A DNA stretch of 64,000 bases. Origin: Streptomyces jeddahensis. GTDB lineage: Bacteria; Actinomycetota; Actinomycetes; Streptomycetales; Streptomycetaceae. This document shows, in pieces, positions 8,769 to 16,755 of the stretch (positions within the stretch are counted from its first letter, which is position 1; each line of letters starts with the position of its first letter). The stretch is from positions 1 to 64,000 of the forward strand of contig NZ_LOHS01000021.1 of NCBI RefSeq assembly GCF_001642995.1, read 5' to 3'. The translations under genes were made by a program, and so were the position numbers. Below the pieces are notes generated by a model. That model was not told the origin of the DNA and made no database searches. It worked only from the letters and a program-made list of their open reading frames with translations.

Positions 8769-9056
8769 ATGACCACCACCTCCGCAGAGAAGACCGGCGC
8801 CCGCACCGACGAGGCCGCCGGCCTGATCGCCGGCGCCCGCGAGCGCATCGACGCGCTCGACGACAGGATCATCGGCCTGGTCCAGGAACGGATGGCCGTC
8901 TCGGCCGTGATCCAGGACGCCCGGATCGCCTCCGGCGGACGCCGCGTGAACCTCTCCCGCGAGATGGAGGTCCTCAGCCGCTACCGGGACGCGCTGGGCA
9001 AGCCCGGCACGTCGCTGGCGATGACGCTGCTCGAGCTGTGCCGGGGCCGCATCTGA
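8769..9056 (+). CDS. Chorismate mutase (AroQ type II)
   Basis: 95-residue all-helical cytosolic enzyme that rearranges chorismate to prephenate on the way to Phe and Tyr. The AroQ helix 1 pattern is clear: [23 protein letters not shown]. It is followed by helix 2 with [20 protein letters not shown] and a final helix ending ELCRGRI. The length is right for a stand-alone actinobacterial mutase; such proteins often need DAHP synthase as partner, which is not in this window. AAGGAG lies 7-8 nt before ATG 8769. An upstream leader peptide rich in Phe/Tyr codons and a strong hairpin suggest attenuation control. Confidence 0.92.
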   Translation: MTTTSAEKTGARTDEAAGLIAGARERIDALDDRIIGLVQERMAVSAVIQDARIASGGRRVNLSREMEVLSRYRDALGKPGTSLAMTLLELCRGRI

Positions 9057-9355
9057 CGTGCCACGACGCACCTGGCGCTCGCAGACGTGTTCGCAGATGT
9101 GCACGAGCCGGCGGTCGGTACGAGCACAGGCGTACAGCCGCGCACACGTTCGCATCCGCTCTCACCCGTACGGCGCGTGACCCGGCTTTCGCGGGCTTCG
9201 TTGGTCCGGGTGTCCGTGCCAGCCAGGGGCGGCTCGTTGGAGAACCACGCGTGGCTCCGCTGGAGCGATGAGGCGTACGGATCGTGCTGTGCGTCGTGGG
9301 ACCTCGCTCCAGAGATGTGACCGGACGGCAGGGGACAGCAGCCCGGTCAACAAAG
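9057..9355. other. Intergenic region without a recognisable gene
   Basis: About 300 bp between chorismate mutase and the terminator shared with the lipoprotein gene. Short open frames exist on both strands but lack ribosome sites and protein-like composition. No tRNA fold was recognised. Confidence 0.5.
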
Positions 9356-9392
9356 GGCCGGTCGGCTCCGGGGACGCCCGGGCCGACCGGCC
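9356..9392. terminator. Bidirectional terminator between convergent genes
   Basis: An 11-bp stem, GGCCGGTCGGC / GCCGACCGGCC, with TCTGCTTC after it on the plus strand and CTTTGTTG after it on the minus strand. It separates chorismate mutase from the lipoprotein gene. Confidence 0.7.
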
Positions 9393-9434
9393 TCTGCTTC
9401 ATCGGGAAGCAGCACTCAGCTGGTGAAGCGGTAC

Positions 9435-10172
9435 TCAGCCGGTGGCGGTGCCGGCGACCTTCTCCAGCTTGGCGACCTGGGCCTCGACGACCTTCGCTGG
9501 AACCTCCGCCTTCTTGGGGTCGAGCATGTTCATCGCGTAGAAGGCCACGAGGGTCGAGCCGCTCCGGACGACGGTGAAGCCCATCGCCAGCGTGTCGCCG
9601 TCTATGTCTCCCGTGACCTTGTACGAGACGGCCTCGTCGCCCGCGTCAGGCGCGTCGAGCGCCTTGACGCCGCTGTACTTGTAGTCGGCGTGCTCGTAGT
9701 CGGTGCACTTCTCGGTGGCCGTGCGCAGCCCTGCCATGACCTTCTCGGCGTCGGCCTGCTCGTGCGCGAGGAGCGCGAGCGAGGTGACCGTGGCGTCGAG
9801 CTCGTCGGGGCCCGAGAGAGTACGGCCGGTGCGGGCCTTCGCCTTCGGCTGTGTCGTGAACATGAACATGTCCGCGAGCGGCTGGCACTCGGCCGGGTCG
9901 GCGGGCACGATGTCGGACGGCATGTCCGCACCGGACATCTTCTCGATCTTGTAGCCCTTGAGGTCGGTGCTGGTGACGACGGCCTTCTCCAGCTGCGCGG
10001 CGGTCAGCGCCTTGGCCCCGGCCTCCGCGGCCGCGGTCTCCTTCCCCTGAGAGCTCTCCTTCGGCGACGCCTTGGCTTCGCTCGCGCCGCTGTTCCCGCC
10101 GCACGCGGCGGTCATTCCCAGAGCGGCCACCACGGACGCGGCCACGAGGGCCCGCTTCGCAGCTGACTTCAC
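9435..10172 (-). CDS. Secreted lipoprotein
   Basis: 245 residues. A basic start (VKSAAKR) precedes a hydrophobic stretch and the lipobox MTAAC, so the mature protein would be lipid-anchored at that Cys outside the membrane. The next part is Ala/Lys/Glu-rich. The remainder (about 70-245) is a mixed alpha/beta domain beginning ALTAAQLEKAVVTSTDLKGY, typical of small Streptomyces substrate-binding-like lipoproteins of unknown ligand. GTG 10172 has GGAGAA at the right distance; the upstream in-frame ATG would put the lipobox too far inside. Confidence 0.85.
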   Translation of the reverse strand: MKSAAKRALVAASVVAALGMTAACGGNSGASEAKASPKESSQGKETAAAEAGAKALTAAQLEKAVVTSTDLKGYKIEKMSGADMPSDIVPADPAECQPLADMFMFTTQPKAKARTGRTLSGPDELDATVTSLALLAHEQADAEKVMAGLRTATEKCTDYEHADYKYSGVKALDAPDAGDEAVSYKVTGDIDGDTLAMGFTVVRSGSTLVAFYAMNMLDPKKAEVPAKVVEAQVAKLEKVAGTATG

Positions 10173-10435
10173 GTCTCGTTCTCCACTTTCATGATCCACG
10201 GCCCGAAAGGCCGTCCGCACGGAAACCGAATCCGTCCGAGGAAGCGCCATCCAAGTCCGCAACAAGACCGTTTTGCCAGCGATTTACGTAACGATCCAAG
10301 ATCACCGAAATGGTTGTACGGCCGTGGTCACGACCCCACAACGACCAGGCAAAGGACACGCGAACGACGCACGGACGCGGCAGGCGGACTCGTGCCCGCC
10401 GCCTGCCGCATCGCGAGTCCGCCCGCCGCCTCCCT

Positions 10436-11614
10436 TCAGGTACGGGTGACCGTCCCGCACTCTTCGTCGCGGTCGGCGCCGAGTTCACGACTGCGGTCGT
10501 AGGGGTCGACGGCGGAGCCGGTGGGTGCCTCGCCGTTGGGCGTGGCAGAGCGGAACTGCGGGTGCAGGAAGCCGTCGTACACGTCGCAGGCCGAGTTGCC
10601 GATCTCCTGATCGTAGCGGAGCACGGCCAGCTTGCCGGGAGTGACCTGGTACTTGGCCGGGTCGGACAGCTCCAGGTCGAGCACCCGGCGGATGATCGTG
10701 CGGGTGACCTCGGTCGATCCCTTCTCTGCACGCGTCACGGGATAGACGAAGGTGTAGTCGGCGTGCACCACCACCGAGGCGCGCTCGCCTTCCTTGAACG
10801 TCATGCGGCCGCGGGTTTTGACCACGTCGCCGACCAGGCGTACTTCGGCGGGGTCGAAGCGGCTGAACATCAGCAGCGGGTCGTGGTCCTCGTCCGGCTC
10901 GCGCAGCGCGGTGTCCAGCAGATCGTGCAAATCCTTCTGGAGGGGCTCGATGACGCCGAGCGCGGTCTCGGGGCGGTCGCCGCGCAGGGTCGCGGGATTC
11001 AGGTTCGCGTCCACGAGCAGCTTCTTGGTCTGTTTCAGCGCGAAGGCGACCTGAGCCTTGGTCAGGGAGCCGACGGGCTCGGCCTCGGGCAGGACGATGC
11101 CCTCGGCGCCGTCGGCGTACCGCTCGGCGGGGGAGCCGGCGAACGGCTGCGCGAGAGTGGGGGCGCCGGGAAAGTCCTCGTCCGAGGGAGCGGCGGTCGG
11201 CTGCGCGGTCTCCGGCGGGAGCGGCGTCGCCGGGGCGGCCGCGTCATCGGCTGCGAAGCCGAACGGGGCGCCGGGGAGCAGGGACGGCTTCATCGCCACC
11301 AGGGCCACCGCGAGCGCGACCGGAACGCCGATGACCGCCCAGACGCGCCGTCGCCGGGCAGCGCGCCGCTTCGTCTCGTGCCACGCCGGGCCGGTGCGCC
11401 AGCCCGGGGGCAGCTCACCGCGCGCGTCCTGCTGCCGCAGCCGCTCGGTGACCATACGGGCCCGCGCTGACGGCTCCTTCGGGGCCGAGGCGCGTATCTC
11501 GCTCTCGGTGTCCCGGATGAACTGCTCCCATACCTCGTCGGGCAGGGACGAGGACGACTCGGCGCCCGCTTCGGATCCGGATCCGGAGTCCCCGGATGGC
11601 TTCTTGTCAGCCAC
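10436..11614 (-). CDS. Single-pass membrane protein, conserved Streptomyces type
   Basis: 392 residues. The cytoplasmic N-terminus (Ser/Gly-rich, then PDEVWEQFIRDTESEIRASA and a basic RRAARRRRVW) is followed by one membrane helix at about 93-107. After a Pro/Ala-rich linker there is an extracytoplasmic domain of about 220 residues with no recognised family motif. GTG 11614 is preceded by GGAAGGAG. The family looks like Streptomyces membrane proteins of unknown function. It is divergent from the LAETG surface protein gene, with about 250 bp between. Confidence 0.82.
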   Translation of the reverse strand: MADKKPSGDSGSGSEAGAESSSSLPDEVWEQFIRDTESEIRASAPKEPSARARMVTERLRQQDARGELPPGWRTGPAWHETKRRAARRRRVWAVIGVPVALAVALVAMKPSLLPGAPFGFAADDAAAPATPLPPETAQPTAAPSDEDFPGAPTLAQPFAGSPAERYADGAEGIVLPEAEPVGSLTKAQVAFALKQTKKLLVDANLNPATLRGDRPETALGVIEPLQKDLHDLLDTALREPDEDHDPLLMFSRFDPAEVRLVGDVVKTRGRMTFKEGERASVVVHADYTFVYPVTRAEKGSTEVTRTIIRRVLDLELSDPAKYQVTPGKLAVLRYDQEIGNSACDVYDGFLHPQFRSATPNGEAPTGSAVDPYDRSRELGADRDEECGTVTRT

Positions 11615-11866
11615 GGTGCTCAGTTCTCCTTCCGTTGGAGGTACGGCACCTTAGGGCAACCGCGCGGCCGCGGAACCGGAGGGAGGCCCAGGACGAGACG
11701 TGACGCAGGCCACATAAGAATTCCCTAAGAAGGGGCACAACCTTTCCCGTGGGCCACAGGTCACATGTGCGGAACCAACGGCCACATCCGCGTCCCCCCA
11801 TGAGGCGGAGGCCTCCTCAACTTCGTACTGCGGTGCCGCAGTACGCCGGACTTCCCTGAGGTCTTC
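11615..11866. other. Divergent promoter region
   Basis: 252 bp between divergent genes. It must hold the promoters of the membrane protein gene and the LAETG surface protein gene. No operator motif was recognised. Confidence 0.4.
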
Positions 11867-12877
11867 ATGAAGCTTCGCCGTGCCATGGCCGCTGCAGCCG
11901 CGACGGCTGTCATAGCCCCGATCGCGCTGCTGTCGGCGCCTGCCGCGTTCGCGGACGACACCACGACCACGACGTCGGAGAGCAGCACCCCCGCAGCGGA
12001 GGCCAGCAGCCCGGCCGCCGACGCGAGCACCCCCGCAGCGGAGGCCAGCAGCCCGGCCGCCGACGCGAGCACCCCCGCAGCGAGCGAGAGCGCCCCCGCC
12101 ACGGACGCGAGCAGCCCGGCCGCCTCGCCGACCGAGTCGGCGTCGCCGAGCGCGGCGCCGTCCGAGTGGCCCGAGGAGTGCCCCGTCGACGAGGACGGTG
12201 TCGACGTCGACTCGCAGCTGGCGCTGTCCGTCTCCGGTCTGCCCGGCAAGATCGTCGCGGGCAGCGGCTGGCACAAGTTCACGCTGACCGCCGCCAACAA
12301 GAGCGACAAGGCTCTCGGCACCGTCCAGTGGCTCGCCGCCGTGGACAACTTCTCGGACAGCGACGACGAGAAGGACTGGCTGAGCACCTACGCCCAGCTC
12401 GAGTACTTCAACCCGGAGACCAAGGCCTGGGAGTCGATCGCCGACGAGATCGGCAACGGCTGGTACTTCGGCGAGACGTCGCTGGGTGCCAAGGAGGTCG
12501 TCGACATCAAGCTGCGCGTGAACATCAGCGCGAAGGCCCCTGCCGGCGACGGCTTCACCATCGGCCTCGGCGGCTACGTGGACGAGGAGAAGAACTGCGT
12601 CCACAGCTCGTTCGCGTTCTACGAGTTCACCGTCCTCCCGGCCGGCAGCGACAACAAGAACCCGGGCGAGGCCAAGCCGGGCAAGGGCAAGAAGCCGTCC
12701 GGCGGCAAGGAGCCGCAGGGCGGTGCCGACGAGATCCCGGCCACCGGCAACCTCGCCGAGACCGGTTCCTCCTCGATGCTGCCGACCATCGCCCTCGTCG
12801 GCGGTGTCGCGGTCGTCGGCGGTGCCGGTGCGATCTTCGTCGTCCGCCGTCGTAAGAGCGAGGGCGCTGCCGCGTAA
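11867..12877 (+). CDS. Sortase-anchored surface protein (LAETG)
   Basis: 336 residues. The signal peptide is about 1-29, ending SAPAAFA. Next comes a Ser/Ala/Thr/Pro stalk with two perfect copies of a 14-residue repeat (STPAAEASSPAADA). The central domain (about 100-265) contains two Cys residues and beta-rich sequence. The C-terminus has LAETG at 296-300, a hydrophobic helix and RRRKSEGAAA. LAxTG is the recognition motif of class E sortases in Streptomyces, so the protein is expected to be linked covalently to peptidoglycan. The nearby IPATG is a weaker look-alike. No sortase gene lies in this window. A strong terminator follows. Confidence 0.92.
   Translation: MKLRRAMAAAAATAVIAPIALLSAPAAFADDTTTTTSESSTPAAEASSPAADASTPAAEASSPAADASTPAASESAPATDASSPAASPTESASPSAAPSEWPEECPVDEDGVDVDSQLALSVSGLPGKIVAGSGWHKFTLTAANKSDKALGTVQWLAAVDNFSDSDDEKDWLSTYAQLEYFNPETKAWESIADEIGNGWYFGETSLGAKEVVDIKLRVNISAKAPAGDGFTIGLGGYVDEEKNCVHSSFAFYEFTVLPAGSDNKNPGEAKPGKGKKPSGGKEPQGGADEIPATGNLAETGSSSMLPTIALVGGVAVVGGAGAIFVVRRRKSEGAAA
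11984..12067 (+). repeat. Two tandem 42-bp repeats coding a Ser/Ala/Pro stalk
   Basis: Two identical 42-bp units (11984-12025 and 12026-12067), then a partial third, each coding STPAAEASSPAADA within the surface protein stalk. Exact identity suggests recent expansion by slippage or recombination. Confidence 0.9.
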
Positions 12878-12903
12878 GGCACGGCCCAAGCCCGCACAGA
12901 CGG

Positions 12904-12941
12904 AAAAGGACCCGCGCTCGGAGGGGAGCGCGGGTCCTTTT
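12904..12941 (+). terminator. Strong terminator after the surface protein gene
   Basis: Perfect 16-bp stem AAAAGGACCCGCGCTC / GAGCGCGGGTCCTTTT with loop GGAGGG. The arms supply A- and T-runs on either side, so it can act in both directions: for the surface protein gene and for the convergent GMC oxidoreductase gene. Confidence 0.9.
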
Positions 12942-12997
12942 CGCATGGCGGGTCCTTCTCGCGTGGCGCGGCCACCGCCCCTGGGGGCGGGCGGCGG

Positions 12998-14821
12998 CTA
13001 CGACCGCTTCGGGGGCACCGCCGGCATACCCAGGAACGGCAGCTTCAGCGCGCCGAACGCGTCCGCCGGGACGACCGGGGACTTCGGCGCGACGGGCGCA
13101 AGCCGCTGGTACGCGGCGCCCTGTGCCGGGCGCGTGTCCTCCTCGCCGTTGTTCGGCCAGAAGGACATGGCCCGTTCGGCCTGCGCCGTGATCGTCAGGG
13201 ACGGGTTGACGCCGAGGTTCGCCGAGACCGCGGCGCCGTCGACGACCGAGATGCCCGGGTGGCCGTACACCCGGTGGTACGGGTCGATCACGCCCGTCTC
13301 GGGCGAGTCCCCGATCGGGCAGCCGCCCAGGAAGTGGGCCGTCAGCGGGGTGCCCATCAGCTCGCCGATGTTGGAGCCGGCGAAGCCGTTGATCTCGTCG
13401 GCGAGGAGGGTCGCGGCCTGCGTGGCCTCGGGGATCTGCTGCGGGTTCGGGGCGCCGTGGCCCTGGCGGGCGGTCAGCAGGCCCTTGCCGATGCCCTTCG
13501 GCTTGCGGTACGTCGTCAGGGAGTTGTCCAGCGACTGCATGACCAGGCCGATGATGGTCCGCTCCGACCAGCGCCGGTTGGAGAGCTGGCGCACGGCGAG
13601 CCACGGGTGGCGGGCGATGTTCGCCAGCCAGGCCCTCACGCGCGCGCCCGGGCGGTAGGGCACCTGCAGCGTCGTCAGGCCGCCCATCGCGTTCGAGCCC
13701 TTGCCGTAGCGGACGGGCTCGATGTGCGTGCTGTCGTTCGGATGGATCGAGGACGTGATCGCCACGCCCTTGGTGAAGTCGACCTTCGCGGCACCGTGCT
13801 TCTTGCGGTAGCGGCGGTTGTCGGTCTGCGCGCCCACCAGGGCCTCGGAGTTGGTACGGGTCAGGGTGCCGAGCCGGTCGGAGAGGTGCGGCAGCTGCCC
13901 GCCGTCCTTCATGCGGTGCAGGAGCGTCTGCGTGCCGTACGTACCGGCCGCGATGACGACCCGGCGAGCCCGGTACGTCCGTCCCTTGCCCTTGCGCCTG
14001 TTGTCGGTGGGCAGCGTGGTGATGGCGAAGCCGCCCGCCGAGTCCTCGGTGACGGCGACGACCGTCGTCATGGGGTGGACGACCGCGCCCGCCTTCTCCG
14101 CGAGGTAGAGGTAGTTCTCGTTGAGGGTGTTCTTCGCGCCGTGGCGGCAGCCCGTCATGCACTCGCCGCACTCGGTGCAGGCGTTGCGGGACGGTCCGAC
14201 GCCGCCGAAGTACGGGTCCGCCACCTCCGTCCCCGGCCCCGCCTTCACCGCCTCCGAGCCGTCGGCATCTTTCCCGTCACCGAAGAAGACACCGACCGGC
14301 GCCATGTGGAAGGAGTCCCCGACGCCCATCGCCTCCGCGGTCGCCTTCAGATGCACGTCCGAGGGCGTCATCGTCGGGTTGAGCCGCACACCGAGCATCC
14401 GCTCGGCCTGGTCGTAGTACGGCTTCAGCTCCTCCTGCCAGTCCGTGATGTCCTTCCACTGCGGGTCGTTGAAGAAGGGGGCAGGCGGTACGTAGAGGGT
14501 GTTCGCGTAGTTCAGCGAGCCGCCGCCGACGCCCGCGCCCGCCAGGACCATGACATTCCCGAGCAGATGGATGCGCTGGATGCCGTAGAGGCCGAGGGCC
14601 GGGGCCCACAGGTAGTTCTTGAGGTCCCAGGAGTTGCGCGGCAGGGTCTCGCGCGTGAAGCGGCGGCCCGCCTCCAGGACGCCGACGCGGTACCCCTTCT
14701 CGGTCAGCCGCAGCGCGGACACCGAGCCGCCGAAGCCCGATCCGACGACGATGACGTCGTAGTCGTACGGGTCGTCGTGGCCGTCGTCGCCCGGGATTCG
14801 GGCAGACTCCTCCTGTGACAC
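12998..14821 (-). CDS. GMC family oxidoreductase, ChoD-like, with CX2CX2CX3C motif
   Basis: 607-residue FAD enzyme. The Rossmann FAD site is YDVIVVGSGFGGSVSALRL (21-39) with the acidic end VLEAGRR. GMC signatures are GVGGGSLNYANTLY (near 97-110) and the C-terminal HPGISVVDGAAVSANLGVNP. Cys 215, 218, 221 and 225 form a CX2CX2CX3C pattern (CTECGECMTGC) resembling a [4Fe-4S] ligand set. The closest named relative by layout is actinobacterial cholesterol-oxidase-like ChoD, which lies beside guaB3 in M. tuberculosis; the substrate here is unproven. GTG 14821 has AGGAGAG upstream. Its C-terminus faces the surface protein gene. The SSADH gene lies upstream on the same strand, 54 bp away, so the two may form an operon. 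Confidence 0.9.
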   Translation of the reverse strand: MSQEESARIPGDDGHDDPYDYDVIVVGSGFGGSVSALRLTEKGYRVGVLEAGRRFTRETLPRNSWDLKNYLWAPALGLYGIQRIHLLGNVMVLAGAGVGGGSLNYANTLYVPPAPFFNDPQWKDITDWQEELKPYYDQAERMLGVRLNPTMTPSDVHLKATAEAMGVGDSFHMAPVGVFFGDGKDADGSEAVKAGPGTEVADPYFGGVGPSRNACTECGECMTGCRHGAKNTLNENYLYLAEKAGAVVHPMTTVVAVTEDSAGGFAITTLPTDNRRKGKGRTYRARRVVIAAGTYGTQTLLHRMKDGGQLPHLSDRLGTLTRTNSEALVGAQTDNRRYRKKHGAAKVDFTKGVAITSSIHPNDSTHIEPVRYGKGSNAMGGLTTLQVPYRPGARVRAWLANIARHPWLAVRQLSNRRWSERTIIGLVMQSLDNSLTTYRKPKGIGKGLLTARQGHGAPNPQQIPEATQAATLLADEINGFAGSNIGELMGTPLTAHFLGGCPIGDSPETGVIDPYHRVYGHPGISVVDGAAVSANLGVNPSLTITAQAERAMSFWPNNGEEDTRPAQGAAYQRLAPVAPKSPVVPADAFGALKLPFLGMPAVPPKRS

Positions 14822-14875
14822 TGGCTCTCCTCGTCGAGAACTGCTGAGAACGGGTGATTGAGAACGGGGTGGCGG

Positions 14876-16531
14876 CTAGCGCAGGCGCAGCGCCTTCATC
14901 ACCCGCAGGCTCCGGCTCATGAACGCCGCGTACTTCTCGTCGTCCATGCCGAACGCGGGCGCCATCGGCATGATCCGCTGGTGGGCGACGGTCTGGGCCT
15001 CCGTGTACTTGAGGATGCCCTCGGAGCCGTGGCGGCGGCCGATGCCGGAGTCCTTCATGCCACCCATCGGGGACTGGACGCTGCCGTACGCGGCGGCGTA
15101 CGCCTCATTGACGTTGACCGTGCCGGTATGCAGCCGGGCCGCGATGGCGCGGCCTCGCCGCCCGTCCTTCGTCCACACGGACGAGTTCAGGCCGTACGCC
15201 GTGGAGTTGGCGCGCTCGACCGCCTCGTCCTCGTCCTTGAAGCGGTAGATCGAGACGACCGGGCCGAAGGTCTCCTCGTGGCACACCGCCATCGCGTCCT
15301 CGACGCCGTCGAGGATGGTGGGCTCGTAGAAGTACGGGCCGATGTCGGGGCGTGCGACCCCGCCCGCCACGACCTTGGCGCCCTTTTCGACCGCCTCGTC
15401 GACATGCCGCTGCACCGTCTCCAGCTGGCGCTCGCCGGCCAGCGAGCCCATGTCCGCGCCGTACGCGAGAGCGCTGCCGAGCCGCATCGCCCGGGTCCGC
15501 TGCGCGAACCGCTCCAGGAAGGCGTCGGCGATCGACTCGTGGACGTACAACCGCTCGATAGAGATGCAGAGTTGGCCCGCGGTCGAGAAGCAGCCGCGCA
15601 CCGCGCCCGCCGCGGCCTTGTCGATGTCCGCGTCCTCGAGGACCACCATGGCGTTCTTGCCGCCGAGTTCGAGCGACACCCCGACGAGCCGGGCCGCCGC
15701 GCCCTGCGCGACCTCGCGCCCGGTGCGGGTCGAGCCGGTGAAGGAGACGTAGTCGGCGTGCCGGACCACCTCCGGTCCCACGACCGGGCCCTCGCCGATG
15801 ACGACCTGGAAGACCTCGGCGGGCAGCCCCGCCTCGATCAGCAGGTCGCGCGCCCACAGCGCGGTGAGGGCGGTCTCGGTGTCGGGCTTCATCACCACCG
15901 CGTTGCCCGCGACGAAGGCGGGCAGCGCGTCGCCGACCGACAGTTCCAGGGGGTAGTTCCAGGGGACGATCTGGCCGACGACACCGCGCGGGTGGCGCAG
16001 TTCGGTGACCTTGGTGAGGGTCGGCACGGCGCCGGTGTGCCGCTTGGGGCGCAGATACGCGGGCGCCTTGCGGCCGTAGTGACGGGCGACCACGGCGACG
16101 GCCTGCACCTCCTCGTGCGCGTGCATGCGGGCCTTGCCGGTCTCCAGCTGGATGAGGTCGAGGATCTCGGCCTGGCGAGCGAGCAGCAGGTCGTGGTAGC
16201 GGAGCAGGACGGCGGCGCGCTGCCGTACCGGCGTCGCGGCCCACACCGACTGGGCGGCCCGGGCCCTCTCGAAGGCGGTCGCGACGTCCTCGGACGTGGA
16301 CTCGGGCAGATCGGCCAGCTTCTCGCCGGTGAACGGCGTGTGGTTGGCCGTGCGTCCGGAGCCGGCCACGCCGCGCGTGAGCTGCACGACCAGCTCGGGC
16401 GTGACCACGTCGGCCACCGTGCGCACGCCCGCCGGGGCGGGGGCGAGGGGGTTCGTACCGACCGTGGCGCCGGTCTTGTCCGGGGTGGCCCCCGGCGTGG
16501 AGGCGGCTTCGGTGGCCTGCGAGTCCGTCAT
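14876..16531 (-). CDS. Succinate-semialdehyde dehydrogenase (NADP+) family protein
   Basis: 551-residue aldehyde dehydrogenase, probably feeding 4-aminobutyrate-derived succinate semialdehyde into the TCA cycle. Family residues are present: PWNYP (190-194), KPDTETA (215-221), FTGSTRTG (264-271), catalytic Glu288 in LELGGKN and nucleophile Cys322 in GQLCISIER. The length is slightly above the usual 480-540 because of an Ala/Thr/Pro-rich N-terminus. ATG 16531 lacks a clear ribosome site; TACGCT sits 7 nt before it, so a leaderless start is possible. GTG 16588 is an alternative. Substrate specificity is inferred from family resemblance only. Confidence 0.88.
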   Translation of the reverse strand: MTDSQATEAASTPGATPDKTGATVGTNPLAPAPAGVRTVADVVTPELVVQLTRGVAGSGRTANHTPFTGEKLADLPESTSEDVATAFERARAAQSVWAATPVRQRAAVLLRYHDLLLARQAEILDLIQLETGKARMHAHEEVQAVAVVARHYGRKAPAYLRPKRHTGAVPTLTKVTELRHPRGVVGQIVPWNYPLELSVGDALPAFVAGNAVVMKPDTETALTALWARDLLIEAGLPAEVFQVVIGEGPVVGPEVVRHADYVSFTGSTRTGREVAQGAAARLVGVSLELGGKNAMVVLEDADIDKAAAGAVRGCFSTAGQLCISIERLYVHESIADAFLERFAQRTRAMRLGSALAYGADMGSLAGERQLETVQRHVDEAVEKGAKVVAGGVARPDIGPYFYEPTILDGVEDAMAVCHEETFGPVVSIYRFKDEDEAVERANSTAYGLNSSVWTKDGRRGRAIAARLHTGTVNVNEAYAAAYGSVQSPMGGMKDSGIGRRHGSEGILKYTEAQTVAHQRIMPMAPAFGMDDEKYAAFMSRSLRVMKALRLR

Positions 16532-16683
16532 GGGCGTGAGCGTAGGGCCACGCCAGGCTTTTGGGTACCCGTCGGTAATGGCTTTCACGGACTGCGCACA
16601 AGGAGCCAGCGACCGCTGGCGACGAATGTCCTGAACAGGGGTTACCCGGGGTTATGGGAGCCGGATATGCCCGACCCCGCACG

Positions 16684-16738
16684 ATCCCGTCGCGACCCCG
16701 CGCGACGGGGGCGATCCCGCACGGCCGCACGGGATCGC
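16684..16738 (-). terminator. Tandem hairpins after the kinase gene
   Basis: Two adjacent GC stems: CCCGTCGCG / CGCGACGGG near 16686-16709 and GCGATCCCG (16711-16719) / CGGGATCGC (16730-16738). They lie just after the stop of the first kinase gene. There is no T-run, as is common for Streptomyces terminators. Confidence 0.5.
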
Positions 16739-16755
16739 GCGGACCACCCGTCCGA

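Noticed and set aside
9087..9320. 77-residue open frame after chorismate mutase
   Set aside because: No ribosome site, biased composition without helices or motifs, and no coupling to neighbours.
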